Assembly: GCA_020635255.1 (NCBI GenBank)
Contig: JACKAC010000001.1
Span: 907,501 to 971,500, forward strand
Source: Ignavibacteriales bacterium
Lineage (GTDB): Bacteria > Bacteroidota > Ignavibacteria > Tepidaquicellales > Tepidaquicellaceae
Reading direction: 5' to 3'
DNA length: 64,000 nucleotides
The position numbers were made by a program, and so were the translations under genes. A model generated the notes under the pieces. It was not told the DNA's origin, ran no database searches, and saw only the letters and a program-made list of their open reading frames with translations. Below, one piece after another: positions 34,592 to 45,100 of this stretch; the stretch's first letter is position 1; every line of letters begins with the position of its first letter.

Positions 34592-35557
34592 CTATTTCGT
34601 TTCTAGCTTGAGATTCATTCTAGTATTAGACTCCTGGTCGCTTGATTTATTGCTTTTATTGATATTTACCGATACATGTTCACCATCCCGTGTGATCTTT
34701 ATGTCACTGTCCTGGAGGTTCTGATCTTTGAATCTTTCTTTGATCATCTGCCTGATCTGGTCATCAGTTTTACCTTTAATGTCAAACTCTTCTATAGGTT
34801 GGTTACCTTCTTTGCGCATTTCTTCTATTTTCATCTTCTGGTCGCCGTCGTTAATATTCAGCTGGAAACCTTTATTGTTGTTTTCACCAGGAGACATTCT
34901 TATATCGATCAACCTATGGTTGTTTTCGTCTCTTTTGAAATCAACAGTCTCGACATTGATTCCGCCTTCTTTTAGCTGGCGCTCAACCTCTGCGCTAAGT
35001 TCAGCATCGGTCATATTCTTTGCGTTAATGTCTATCTTGAATACATTGTCCAGCATCATAGAATACAGTGGTCTTTCTACTTCCTCGGTAAGAGGTAATA
35101 TATTAACGGTTACAATACCCTGTATAGCTTCTAGTTCTTTTGAGTAAGCCATGACCTGGTCCTGTGTCGAGTTAGTCAATACAAGATTGTAAGATGTCAG
35201 AACTTTACCATCATCGGTGGTCCACTCACTAACCGACAGGTTGTTTTGATCGACCCACGGGAGCGTCTTTACCTTTTCGATAGCTTCCGGAGTATCGACT
35301 GTCCAGCGGATAACATGACCTAGAGTTTCGTTTTGTGTAACAGGCATATTACATGCTGCCAGCAATAGCGCAGTCATAATGACTAAAGCAAACTTTACTT
35401 TATGAGTTAAAATATAATTCTTCATTAGTCCGAATTTGTTTTTGGGTTTAGGAATATAACCGGAAGAATTTTTGAGCCACAACTCGGTTTTGTAAAATGA
35501 GTCCGAGTGATCTTCCTCTTTTAAAGCAGACCAGTACTTATTCATATTGTCATCCAT
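34592..35557 (-). CDS. Putative anti-sigma factor / membrane-anchored regulator
   Basis: The product is 321 residues from the ATG at 35557, which sits one base after the sigma-factor stop. An N-terminal cytoplasmic segment of about 50 residues (MNKYWSALKEEDHSDSFY..) precedes a membrane helix (KVKFALVIMTALLLAAC), and the remainder is outside the cytoplasm, including two repeat-like alpha/beta units (MTDAELSAEVERQLKEGGI and KTDDQIRQMIKERFKDQNL). The arrangement, one membrane span directly downstream of an ECF sigma gene, is that of a cognate anti-sigma factor, although no classic zinc-binding HxxxCxxC motif is present. The LLAAC at the end of the helix mimics a lipobox but is internal. Role as an anti-sigma factor is inference. 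Confidence 0.6.
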   Translation of the reverse strand: MDDNMNKYWSALKEEDHSDSFYKTELWLKNSSGYIPKPKNKFGLMKNYILTHKVKFALVIMTALLLAACNMPVTQNETLGHVIRWTVDTPEAIEKVKTLPWVDQNNLSVSEWTTDDGKVLTSYNLVLTNSTQDQVMAYSKELEAIQGIVTVNILPLTEEVERPLYSMMLDNVFKIDINAKNMTDAELSAEVERQLKEGGINVETVDFKRDENNHRLIDIRMSPGENNNKGFQLNINDGDQKMKIEEMRKEGNQPIEEFDIKGKTDDQIRQMIKERFKDQNLQDSDIKITRDGEHVSVNINKSNKSSDQESNTRMNLKLETK

Positions 35558-35558
35558 A

Positions 35559-36176
35559 TTATTTTTCTGCTTTGAGTCCTGCGATGATCCTGATTGTCTC
35601 ATTTTCCAGATCTCCTATGTGATTTGAATTAACTTTTTCTCCGGAACCGGAGTTACTCTCTAATTGATTTATTATTTTTCTAAGCTTTTCCCTGGTTCTG
35701 CTAAGTCTGGATTTTACGGCAGAGAGGCTTTTTTCATTTTCCATCCGGCAAATATCCTCGACCGAAAACCCGCCAATCTCAAAAAGAAGGATAGCAGACC
35801 GCTCTTTAGGTTTTAACTGAGAGAGAGCTTTTAACAGGGTAAACCTATCATCGTTGTTTTTAGAACCGTTACCGTTTGTGGAGTTTTTTTCGAATACGTC
35901 CGGGATCTGTATCGCCTCAGTCGAAGAAAATCTTTTCCAAAAGTTTTTTCTACGGCTGTTATAAAATTCCCGTGTAATTATAGTGAAAAGCCACGAACGG
36001 AACTTGCTATCGTCTTTCAATGATCCGATGTTTTCCAGGGATTTTAACATAGATTCCTGGAAAAGGTCACGCGCATCATCGTATGACAGCTTGTAACATA
36101 GTCCCTTACAATAGTTTAGTGCGTCATTGTAATGGGGCTTTAACAGTGAAATAAATTTTTCTGTATCGCGATACAT
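35559..36176 (-). CDS. ECF-type RNA polymerase sigma factor
   Basis: A 205-residue sigma factor with region 2 (DDARDLFQESMLKSLENIGSLKDDSKFRSWLFTIITREFYNSRRK spread over residues ~33-78) that binds core enzyme and -10 DNA, a variable Asn/Ser-rich linker, and region 4 (LSQLKPKERSAILLFEIGGFSVEDICR ... SAVKSRLSRTREKLRK), a helix-turn-helix that reads -35 DNA. There is no region 3, as expected for ECF factors. The ~25-residue C-terminal tail is extra. Coupling to the downstream membrane protein suggests release upon an envelope signal. It is divergent from the subtilase gene, so the 36177-36351 gap carries promoters for both. Confidence 0.92.
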   Translation of the reverse strand: MYRDTEKFISLLKPHYNDALNYCKGLCYKLSYDDARDLFQESMLKSLENIGSLKDDSKFRSWLFTIITREFYNSRRKNFWKRFSSTEAIQIPDVFEKNSTNGNGSKNNDDRFTLLKALSQLKPKERSAILLFEIGGFSVEDICRMENEKSLSAVKSRLSRTREKLRKIINQLESNSGSGEKVNSNHIGDLENETIRIIAGLKAEK

Positions 36177-36255
36177 AATTACGTAATTCTAACTTATAAG
36201 ACACATAAAAGATACGAAAAGTCGCAAATGAAATTCAGTGAATTTTGACAATGTC

Positions 36256-36284
36256 TTGTAATTTTTTTGAATATGCGGTATTAT
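36256..36284 (+). promoter_or_regulatory. Candidate sigma70-like promoter for subtilase gene
   Basis: TTGTAA (36256-36261) and TATTAT (36279-36284) are separated by 17 bp, and a TTGACA lies 6 bp further upstream. Transcription would begin near 36291, about 60 bp before the ATG. The group's promoter consensus is uncertain, so this is a weak call. Confidence 0.3.
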
Positions 36285-36351
36285 CAATAACTGGGCAAAA
36301 TCCCTCGCCGAATTGCATTTTCTAAAAATCCTTTAACAAAAATAACAAAGA

Positions 36352-38715
36352 ATGAAGAAACTATTACTAATTTTAGTTCTGGTTATGTGCTGGGGAAATT
36401 TATATTCACAAACTGCTGAAATATCAGAACGTTTGAGGCAGAAGATGGCTTCACCAAATCCGCTGGAATACACAAAGGTACTTGTAATGCTGAATGACCA
36501 GGTAGATATGGTGGCGCTAGATTCATACCTTTACCAAGTAAGAGCAGACGCAAAATTAAGAGCGAAGACGGTGATCACCGCTTTAATGGAAAAGGCTCAA
36601 AACACACAGGGACCTCTTCTTTCATATCTCAATCAACAAATGTCACTTGGAAAAGTTCGTGTAGTAAAACCATTCTGGATCACTAATACAATAATGTTTG
36701 AAGCAACACCGGATGTAATAATTAATGTCTCTAAAAGATCCGACGTCGGAGTAATGGATATCGATGCCGAATTGGATTATGACCGGCCGGTAGATGAACA
36801 GCCCGATGTTGATAATCCGGCTTCAACTGAAAATGGTTTGAAAGTTATCAATGCTCACCTGTTGTGGCAAATGGGTGTCACAGGTGTCGGACGTTTGGTT
36901 ATGGGTGATGATACGGGTGTAGATGAAACACACCCTGCATTGAATTACAAATGGCGCGGAAACACAGTGCCATGGTATCATGCATGGATAGATCCCAACG
37001 GCGGGTCGAGTAATCCCAGTGATTGTGACGGTCACGGGACACATACGCTTGGGACGATGTGCGGAAGGGGAACAACGGATACGGTTGGTGTTGCGATAGA
37101 TGCCGAATGGATAGCAGCAAAGACAATATGCGGCGGTAACTCGACAAGTAATCACATGGTTTCATGGCAGTGGGCAATGAATCCGGACAGCAATGTAAAT
37201 ACGATAAACGATATGCCGGATGCGATTGGTAATTCATGGTGGGATCCGAGTATTTCAAATGAGTGTTCAAGTGTTTATGTAGGTATGCTTAACTCTATGG
37301 AAGCTGCAGGGATAGCGATAGTATTTTCATGTGGAAATTCAGGTCCCGGAACGTCGACAATTACCCGACCAAAGAATATTAATACTAATCCCGTAAATGC
37401 TTTTTGTGTGGGAAATATTAACGGGAATACTTCCTTTCCATGGACGATAAACAGTTCATCATCCAGAGGTCCTTCGATCTGCGGCGGATCGGGAACATTG
37501 CTGATAAAGCCGGAAGTTTGCGCTCCGGGTACCAGTGTCAGATCGTGTGTTCCCGGCGGCGGATACGGATTAAAGACCGGAACATCTATGGCATGTCCTC
37601 ATATAGTAGGTTCGGTAGCGCTATTAAGGTCGGCATTCCCGAACAAAACCGGTAAGGAGATACTGGAAGCATTGCATAGTACTGCAAGAGACCTGGGTAC
37701 TCCTGGTGAAGATAATACATACGGAAACGGTGTGATTGATGTATTTGCGGCATACCAGCAATTGTCATCTTCATCGGGTTCAACATCGAATTATGCAATG
37801 ACCCTTCCAACTCCGGGCGTAAATACGAATTATCTTTCTATACCGCACCAATCAAGTATGGTTGGATTTGGAAATAATATTACCATCGAAGGGTGGATGA
37901 ATATCGGAGGTTCTACAACATCAAACACTCTTTTGAATAAGGGTGGAAGTTCATTCGACTACCAGCTCGGTATTAATTCAAGCGGTAATCCTTTCTTCAG
38001 AGCACAAGGTACGATAGTTATTGCAAATACCATTATAATGCCGGTCGGTATATGGAAACATCTTGCTGTAACATATGACGGTTCTACTGTAAGATTTTAT
38101 GTAGATGGCATCGAAAGTTTTACGCAAAGCGAGGCACTGACATTTGGGGCATCAACAAATGAAATGCGGATAGGAAGAGGAGGCAGTGATCCGGGTTCCG
38201 GTGCGATCGATGAAGTCCGTTTGTGGAGTGTTGCAAGGACACAAAGCCAGATCGATTCTTCCAAATGTCTTAAGTATCCATCGCAGTTCGGATCGGTTGC
38301 CGGATTAAAAGCGGTATGGCATTTTGACAGTACATTTGTTGATTCGGTAAGCGGTTATAGCGGAACACCGACTTCGGCAAGTGTTGGGTTCGATACTGCA
38401 TCGCTGCCATGTGTATTAACAAATCTGACGGGCAATAGTAATATTCTTCCGCAGAGTATTTCTCTAAAACAAAATTATCCAAATCCGTTTAATCCAACAA
38501 CAAAGATAAGTTTTGATATTCCAAAGCAGGATTTTGTTTCGCTTAAGGTATATGACATAACCGGAAGAGAAGTTGAAACGCTTATTAGCAGGCAATTAAA
38601 CGCTGGAACATATTTAGTTGATTTTGACGGCAGTCAGCTAAGCAGCGGGGTTTACTTTTATAAGCTACAAGCAGGTAATTTTGTTGAAGTTAAAAGGATG
38701 ATATTATTGAAGTAA
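36352..38715 (+). CDS. T9SS-secreted subtilase with LamG-like domain
   Basis: A 787-residue exported S8-family serine protease. After a signal peptide (MKKLLLILVLVMCWGNLYSQ), residues ~38-140 resemble an inhibitor-type propeptide. The catalytic triad is Asp187 (GDDTGVDETHP), His228 (DCDGHGTHTLGTM) and Ser412 (KTGTSMACPHIVG). Residues ~490-670 form a laminin-G/concanavalin-like jelly-roll (ITIEGWMN ... WKHLAVTYDGSTVRFYVDG ... IGRGGSDPGSGAIDEVRLWSVART). A type IX sorting domain (NYPNPFNPTTKISFDIPKQD ... EVKRMILLK) ends it. Predicted to degrade external protein. It is first in a run of five T9SS genes and divergent from the ECF sigma operon. Confidence 0.93.
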   Translation: MKKLLLILVLVMCWGNLYSQTAEISERLRQKMASPNPLEYTKVLVMLNDQVDMVALDSYLYQVRADAKLRAKTVITALMEKAQNTQGPLLSYLNQQMSLGKVRVVKPFWITNTIMFEATPDVIINVSKRSDVGVMDIDAELDYDRPVDEQPDVDNPASTENGLKVINAHLLWQMGVTGVGRLVMGDDTGVDETHPALNYKWRGNTVPWYHAWIDPNGGSSNPSDCDGHGTHTLGTMCGRGTTDTVGVAIDAEWIAAKTICGGNSTSNHMVSWQWAMNPDSNVNTINDMPDAIGNSWWDPSISNECSSVYVGMLNSMEAAGIAIVFSCGNSGPGTSTITRPKNINTNPVNAFCVGNINGNTSFPWTINSSSSRGPSICGGSGTLLIKPEVCAPGTSVRSCVPGGGYGLKTGTSMACPHIVGSVALLRSAFPNKTGKEILEALHSTARDLGTPGEDNTYGNGVIDVFAAYQQLSSSSGSTSNYAMTLPTPGVNTNYLSIPHQSSMVGFGNNITIEGWMNIGGSTTSNTLLNKGGSSFDYQLGINSSGNPFFRAQGTIVIANTIIMPVGIWKHLAVTYDGSTVRFYVDGIESFTQSEALTFGASTNEMRIGRGGSDPGSGAIDEVRLWSVARTQSQIDSSKCLKYPSQFGSVAGLKAVWHFDSTFVDSVSGYSGTPTSASVGFDTASLPCVLTNLTGNSNILPQSISLKQNYPNPFNPTTKISFDIPKQDFVSLKVYDITGREVETLISRQLNAGTYLVDFDGSQLSSGVYFYKLQAGNFVEVKRMILLK

Positions 38716-38789
38716 AACCAGTAAGTCACTGTAAAAATATCGCTTGCTAGAGATAAATAATTAGCATATATTATTTTGTGCGAAAATTT

Positions 38790-38819
38790 CAAAGGGAGGA
38801 AATGCGTGTCCTCCCTTTG
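38790..38819 (+). terminator. Hairpin after subtilase gene
   Basis: A perfect 10-bp hairpin (CAAAGGGAGG / CCTCCCTTTG, 10-base loop) lies 75 bp after the stop at 38715. The T run is weak (TTTGTCAATTT). Its stem sequence recurs at 45393-45417 after another gene of the cluster. Confidence 0.55.
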
Positions 38820-38827
38820 TCAATTTA

Positions 38828-38844
38828 AGTGCAAAACCAAGCAG
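38828..38844 (+). promoter_or_regulatory. CCAAGCAG leader motif, copy 1
   Basis: AGTGCAAAACCAAGCAG lies 24 bp before the ATG at 38869, just after a hairpin. The same core is repeated at 45607-45621, again exactly 24 bp before an ATG, and at 48571-48587. Possibly a regulatory or 5'-UTR element of the secreted-protein genes (inference). Confidence 0.4.
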
Positions 38845-38868
38845 AAAATAAATTTTAAACTCACTCTA

Positions 38869-41800
38869 ATGAAGAGATATTTACTCTATTTACCAATTTT
38901 ATTGGTAATCGGGGTTATCTTTATGGCTCAATCTCCGGATGAACCCAGCCCACGCTGGATAATTCCGCAGCCAAGGATAACCGATGTGATCCCAGTACAG
39001 GAAAATTATGTCCATCCCGTTAAGGATCCGTGGGTAGTACAAACCGATGGAGGTTCTTTTATTGTAAGTCCAAACATAAGAGTACATCCCACATCAGTCA
39101 CTTCTCAGACCGAAGTAGTTTTAGCAAGTCATCCGACAAATCCAAATATACTATTTGGTTCATCTAATGCTGCAAGATTAACAGGCGGTTCATTTATTAA
39201 TGAAGGTGTATATGTATCAACCGATGGAGGATTAACATGGGGAGGAAGCTCGGATACAGTTAATGCTCCAAACCTAAACGACCAGAGGGGAGACCCCGGT
39301 CCAACAATAGATAAAAACGGACGTTTCATCCAGACTCACCTGACAAGTACGACTAATTTCGGTGGTGTTACAGGTATGGGTGCAAATTATTCAACCAATA
39401 ACGGATTGACATGGTCCTCGACATTCCAGGTTTCGTTAAGTTCAAATGACGATAAAAACCTTGCTTGTTCAGACAATGTACCATCAAGTCCTTTTTATGG
39501 AAATTCGTATATGACATGGTGCCGATTCTCCGGCGGTACTTCCGGAAACAGCATGGTTGCAAGAACAACCGACGGAGGTGTAACATGGGGTTCCCCGATC
39601 CAAATAAATTCAACTCCTGCAAGTCACTTTGCACAGGGAAATGACATCAGGGTAGGTCCGGGCGGAGTTGTATACGCAGTCTGGGTAGCCGAGTCATCAA
39701 CAAGTCCTTTCCCGGCAGATTTTATGGGATTCTCAAAATCAACAAACGGTGGTTTGAACTGGACCACAACTGAGAATGCAGTAGATATGAATGGAAGCCG
39801 TTCAGCTAGTTTTGGTGGTTGGGGTACAAGAGTTAACGATTTCATGAGAATGGACGTCGATGTAACGGGCGGTCCGAGAAACGGATGGATATATGCAGTA
39901 AATACACAAAACAGTTTATCACCAGCAGGAAGTGACCCTGACATTATACTTTCAAGGTCGACTGACGGCGGTACTACCTGGACAAAGCACAGAGTAAACC
40001 AGGATGCAATCAATAACGGAAAAAATCAATGGTTCCCGGTCGTTACAGTTGATAACGGTGGAGCCGTTAATGTAATATTCTTAGATAATAGGAACTTCCC
40101 GAATGCAGACTCATGCGGTGTGTGGATTGCAAGGTCTCTAGACGGAGGAACTACCTGGACAGATTTTGAAATTAGTGATCACCATTTCAAGCCGATCCCG
40201 GAACCGGGATTCTCAGGCGGTTACTATGGTGACTATATAGGCTTAACATCCAGCGGTGGAAAACTTCACGCATTCTGGATGGACAATAAAGCAGGATTAT
40301 ACAATGCATGGTACTGTAACGTAACTGTTGCAAATAATCCTTTAAATTCATTTAACCTGCAAACACCGTCAGCAGGTGTTACAGTGACGACCTTGCCGGG
40401 ATCAAGCACTACAACAACATTCACGTGGGATACTTCGGCAACAGGCGCATCGTATAAATGGATATTTGGTACATCGTTACCAACAAGACAGATCACTCAG
40501 TCAGCCGGCACGAATAACTTAACAATGACCCTTGGTCAGCTAGATAATATTCTTGCTAATCTAGGTGTGTCACAAGGCGGACAGTTAGTCGGTTCATGGG
40601 ACGTGTGGGCATTCAGACCCAATCCACCGGCTAATGACTCATTGAAAGCTACGAACGGTCCCAGGACGATCACATTAAGAAGGGGAACTCCGGCATTGAA
40701 TGCGTTCAATCTCGTTGCTCCGGCAAACAATACAACTATTACTACATCAGGATTTAATAACTCCAACGTTAACTTCCAGTGGACAAGGTCAGGTTCAGGA
40801 ACGAATTACAAATGGAAATTCGGTTCACCGACTATCGGAACAGTTGTACTCAATCTGCCATCAAATACGGGCGGTACTGATTCACTGTTAACACTTGTAA
40901 ATTCCGGTTTGGATGTAATGCTCGGAAACATCGGATTAAACCCGGGGGATTCACTAGTAGGGCAGTGGGCAGTGTGGGCATATAATGCAACAGACTCACT
41001 GAAATCAACACAGACCTATAATCTTACCCTTAAGAGGCAGGCAAAAGGCGACGTTCTTATCGCTTATGACTCAACACAGGCAAACTGCCGTATCTCAAGG
41101 GATTCGGTTGTCAGTGTTCTAAACCTTTTAGGCGTTACATATGACCTTTATAATAGAGGAGTACAAGCCTCTTCCGGTTCTATTACATTCAGAGGTTATA
41201 AAAAGGTTATCGTGCTAGGTGAAGGTACAAGCTCATTCAATACGACGATCAAGGATTCATTGATTTCATATTCCACTTCGGGCGGTACTACACCATCGAC
41301 AAAAGCAAAGATCATTATCTTCTCAGAAGACGTCGGTTATAACTATGCAAGATCAGGATCAACTTACCAGGACTTAAACTTCTCACAAAACGTTCTGGGA
41401 TTTGATTATATTGCTGACAGACCGACATCAGGTGCTGCTCAGGGACTCATTGGTGATATTATTAATCCTGGTCAGAGGGATAGTACATACGGAGCGTGGC
41501 CGGAAGTAATCAAGATCCACTCCGGTACCGGAACACATACACTGGACAGGTTCAGAGTACACAGTGCAAACCCGGACAGCGCAAACGGTGTTGGAAGCTG
41601 GAGAACAAATTATAACGTTGCTGTGCTCGGATTAGACGTTGAGTCACTAAGAAATTCGATCGGTGGTGCATCAGGTTCACCGGTTTACAGATTTGTAAAG
41701 GGCGCAATGGATTATGTTGACCAGACTATTGTGGGAATCGACCCGCAATCAAATGTTATCCCGGATAGATTCTCGTTATATCAGAACTATCCAAATCCGT

Positions 41801-42030
41801 TTAACCCAAGCACAACTATAAAATTCGACATACCGAAACAAAGCATCGTAACAATGAAGATATATGACATTGCGGGCAGAGAAGTTGCAAGGTTATTGAA
41901 CAGCGTTCAATACAATGCCGGCGCGTATGCCATTAACTTCGATGCTTCATATCTTGCAAGTGGTGTTTACTTCTACAGGATCGAAGCAGGTGACTTTGTT
42001 GAAATAAAGAAGATGATGCTTATAAAGTAA
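38869..42030 (+). CDS. T9SS-secreted sialidase-like Asp-box protein
   Basis: The product is 1053 residues from the ATG at 38869; the frame extends upstream to 38776 but that part overlaps a hairpin, and only the internal start gives a signal peptide (MKRYLLYLPILLVIGVIFMA). The N-terminal half is a beta-propeller with six Asp-box repeats (STDGGLTWGG, STNNGLTWSS, TTDGGVTWGS, STNGGLNWTT, STDGGTTWTK, SLDGGTTWTD). Two tandem SusE-like repeats follow (LNSFNLQTPSAGVTV and ALNAFNLVAPANNTTI, each leading to G.W.VWA). Then comes a Rossmann-like GATase-type segment (GDVLIAYDSTQANCRISRDS) and a type IX sorting domain. The glycan-cleaving residues of true sialidases cannot be confirmed. Confidence 0.85.
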   Translation: MKRYLLYLPILLVIGVIFMAQSPDEPSPRWIIPQPRITDVIPVQENYVHPVKDPWVVQTDGGSFIVSPNIRVHPTSVTSQTEVVLASHPTNPNILFGSSNAARLTGGSFINEGVYVSTDGGLTWGGSSDTVNAPNLNDQRGDPGPTIDKNGRFIQTHLTSTTNFGGVTGMGANYSTNNGLTWSSTFQVSLSSNDDKNLACSDNVPSSPFYGNSYMTWCRFSGGTSGNSMVARTTDGGVTWGSPIQINSTPASHFAQGNDIRVGPGGVVYAVWVAESSTSPFPADFMGFSKSTNGGLNWTTTENAVDMNGSRSASFGGWGTRVNDFMRMDVDVTGGPRNGWIYAVNTQNSLSPAGSDPDIILSRSTDGGTTWTKHRVNQDAINNGKNQWFPVVTVDNGGAVNVIFLDNRNFPNADSCGVWIARSLDGGTTWTDFEISDHHFKPIPEPGFSGGYYGDYIGLTSSGGKLHAFWMDNKAGLYNAWYCNVTVANNPLNSFNLQTPSAGVTVTTLPGSSTTTTFTWDTSATGASYKWIFGTSLPTRQITQSAGTNNLTMTLGQLDNILANLGVSQGGQLVGSWDVWAFRPNPPANDSLKATNGPRTITLRRGTPALNAFNLVAPANNTTITTSGFNNSNVNFQWTRSGSGTNYKWKFGSPTIGTVVLNLPSNTGGTDSLLTLVNSGLDVMLGNIGLNPGDSLVGQWAVWAYNATDSLKSTQTYNLTLKRQAKGDVLIAYDSTQANCRISRDSVVSVLNLLGVTYDLYNRGVQASSGSITFRGYKKVIVLGEGTSSFNTTIKDSLISYSTSGGTTPSTKAKIIIFSEDVGYNYARSGSTYQDLNFSQNVLGFDYIADRPTSGAAQGLIGDIINPGQRDSTYGAWPEVIKIHSGTGTHTLDRFRVHSANPDSANGVGSWRTNYNVAVLGLDVESLRNSIGGASGSPVYRFVKGAMDYVDQTIVGIDPQSNVIPDRFSLYQNYPNPFNPSTTIKFDIPKQSIVTMKIYDIAGREVARLLNSVQYNAGAYAINFDASYLASGVYFYRIEAGDFVEIKKMMLIK

Positions 42031-42076
42031 GGATTGATTTTCTTAGTTGTAATCATTAGTTTATAGTAAGAGTAAG

Positions 42077-42109
42077 GGCAGTCATATAAATGTATGACTG
42101 CCTTTTTTT
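42077..42109 (+). terminator. Intrinsic terminator just before the next gene
   Basis: A perfect 10-bp stem (GGCAGTCATA/TATGACTGCC, six-base loop) is followed by seven T residues and ends only 19 bp before the ATG at 42128. Confidence 0.88.
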
Positions 42110-42127
42110 GTAATAAAAAACTCTACC

Positions 42128-45100
42128 ATGAGAAAAATAGCACTATTTATCCCTATTTTAATATTATCCTATATTTTCTTTACGGGGCAATCAGACCAAA
42201 TCCCAAATGCAGGTAATGACGATCTGCCCGGCGGGAAAAGAATATATCAAATGAAGGACGGAGGTGGAATAGTAGCAGTAAACCCGCCCAGGATGGTTTT
42301 CCAGAGTCCGAACAGGCAGTACAGATTTGCCGAAGCCTTCACACATCCAACAAATCTTAATATCTTCTTTGCTGCTTCAGTTACAGATCTAGGAATAGGT
42401 GCATATGCTACTACGAACGGAGGTGTTACATGGATGGGATCGGATACACTAAGCGGGCAAGGAAATTTTAGTGGATATTTTAAACCCTCGATATCTAGCT
42501 CCGGAGACTTTTATCTTGGTTTGGCAAGGGATTTATTGCGTTCCTCAAATAACGGATCTACATGGACGTATGCCGCGAGTCCTCCTCAGTTAGGGCATAG
42601 TTCATTTAGTATCGATAATAATCCAACAAGCCCTTATTTCGGCAGGATGTACCACACCGGACAGGGAGGCGGCAGCGGTAACTTGCAAGCAAGTGCGACA
42701 TATAGCACCAATTCCGGTTCGACCTGGGACGCACTTGATACAATAAACAACATAATATTTTTCCCTTTAACATATCCTGAAGGATTTGATCTGGAAATAG
42801 GACCTCAGGGAAATGTATATGTTTGTTACGCAGATGTGGAATATGATGTTCCTTTTGATGGACCTTCATTTGTGGTAGAAAGATATTGGTCGGTTTCCCG
42901 TTCAACAAACGGCGGTGTCGATTGGCAGGGTCCATTAAGAATTTCTATCAGTGGAGTAGGCAGGAAATACTTTCTAGGAAATACTATTTATAAACTTAAC
43001 AGTTATCCGAAAATTGATGTTGATAAATCCGGCGGATCAAGGAACGGATGGGTTTATATGACCGGAACGGAGCGGGAAGGAAGCATAGCTCAGGATTCGG
43101 CTGATATAGTTTTACGCAGATCGACTGATAACGGAGTATCGTTTCCTTTTCAAACGCGTGTCAATCAAGATACTCCCGGTAATAAAAAATACCAATATAC
43201 TCCCGCTATCAAGGTAGATTCTTATGGAGGAATTAATATTATTTATTATGACAGCAGGGAATCAACCAGAGAAGATTCTGTAAAAGTATATATGTCGAGA
43301 TCAGTCGATGGAGGTGTTACTTGGACAGACTTTCCGATAAGTGAAAGGGTCTTCCAGCCAATTGAATCCGGACAGGAGATACATTCATTAGGGATCACTC
43401 AATCAGGAAATCAACTCTGGCCCTTCTGGACGAGCATGGAGTCCGGCATGGTAAAGTTATGGACAGCTCCGGTTGAGATCGGACCTGTGATAGTACATGA
43501 TAAAATAGGTGACTCGGAAAATCTCAGCGGTCCGTATACTGTCAATGCCAGTATACTGGAAAATAACTCTTCGATCAATGGTTCTGAAACAAAAGTATTC
43601 TGGTCAAGAAATGGAGGAGCAATAACGAATTCGATAACAATGACAAACTCCGGGGGCAATAACTGGACAGCGAACATTCCCGGAAATGGTTCGCCCGCCG
43701 AATATAGATATTACATTACAACGCAAGACGCTCTAGGTAGGGTAAGTACCTCACCATATGGAGCGCCGGTCGGTTATAATACATTCTTTGCGGCTCCGGA
43801 TACAACTCCGCCAATGATCAAATATGAACAGCTTGATGATAAAGTCGCGCTGGAAGATCTTCCATTCTATATTGATCTGGATGTTAACGAAAATGCTTAT
43901 ATAGATTCGGTTTATGTAAGGCTATACAAAAATGAACAGACAACTCCGACACATGTTCTGCTTCAAAATCTCGGAGGTAACAGGTATGCCGGACAATTGA
44001 TCGGTAGTGGAGGAGCAGTAGTAGGGGACTCGATAAGATACAAAATATTTGCTGTAGACAATTCTGGTGCAGGCAATGTGGACTCGACTGATCTATATAA
44101 AGTTACAATTTATGATGTTCCGTTTTTTGAGACTTTTCCATTGTCCTCTACCGGGGGAGAGCCATGGAACAGCACCAGATGGACTTCTAATGCATATATA
44201 TATCACCGCCAATATCTTGGCTTTGGGTTCAGATTTCCTTCCGAACCGGCTTTAGGATTTTTTGACAGCCAATATTATGGTACTTTGAATCCACTTAATC
44301 TAGGCTCCGCACAAGACACAAAACTTACATTATCGTTTTATCTTTATTGGGGCCATACACAAATGGCTAATGACTCATTACTCATAACATATAAAGATAC
44401 AAGCAATAACTGGAAACCACTTGCAAGCATACCCGGTCCATTCAATAGTTTCGGAGGAGCTCCATATCCGCCGGTTTCGATAGAATTCCCTCCGGATGTA
44501 AATGTTTCTAATTTCCAATTTAAGCTTAGAGCATCCAATAGCTCACACTACGGATTTGTAATTTTCGACGACATTAAAGTATTAAGAGAAAAGCGTAATG
44601 ATGAAATTGCTCTCAGTGATAATTTTTCATTTCCATTTTTGAATCAGGGCAGTTGGAATCAAACATCAGGAAACTTTAAAGTAATCAATAAAGATAGCGC
44701 GATAGGTGGTACATATCCATTTGCTGTTCCATCTGAGCCGTATTTCCTTAGCATAAGAGGAGATGGAACATTGGAGTCACGGAGCAGGGACCTCAGCGGT
44801 TTTGCTGCAGCAACATTATTTATGAAACAAAGTGAGTATGATCTCGAACCCGGCGAGACAGTTCATGTCGAGTTTTTTGATCAAACAAGAGCATGGCAGC
44901 CGTTGTTCGATCTCAATGGCAGTGATAACAATTCATTTGTTCCCTTTACTGATAAAGTATTTATTCTCCCTACTGCGGCACTTCATTCCGAATTCAAATT
45001 AAGATTCAGGAGTGAAGGATTGGAAGCCGATGACGAATGGTTTATCGATAATATCTTTATCAATCAGGGTACGTTTACCGGTAACGAGTTAACACAAAAT

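Noticed and set aside
38776..38868. Upstream GTG start for the sialidase-like gene
   Set aside because: The extra 31 residues cover a perfect hairpin and the CCAAGCAG motif and would bury the signal peptide.
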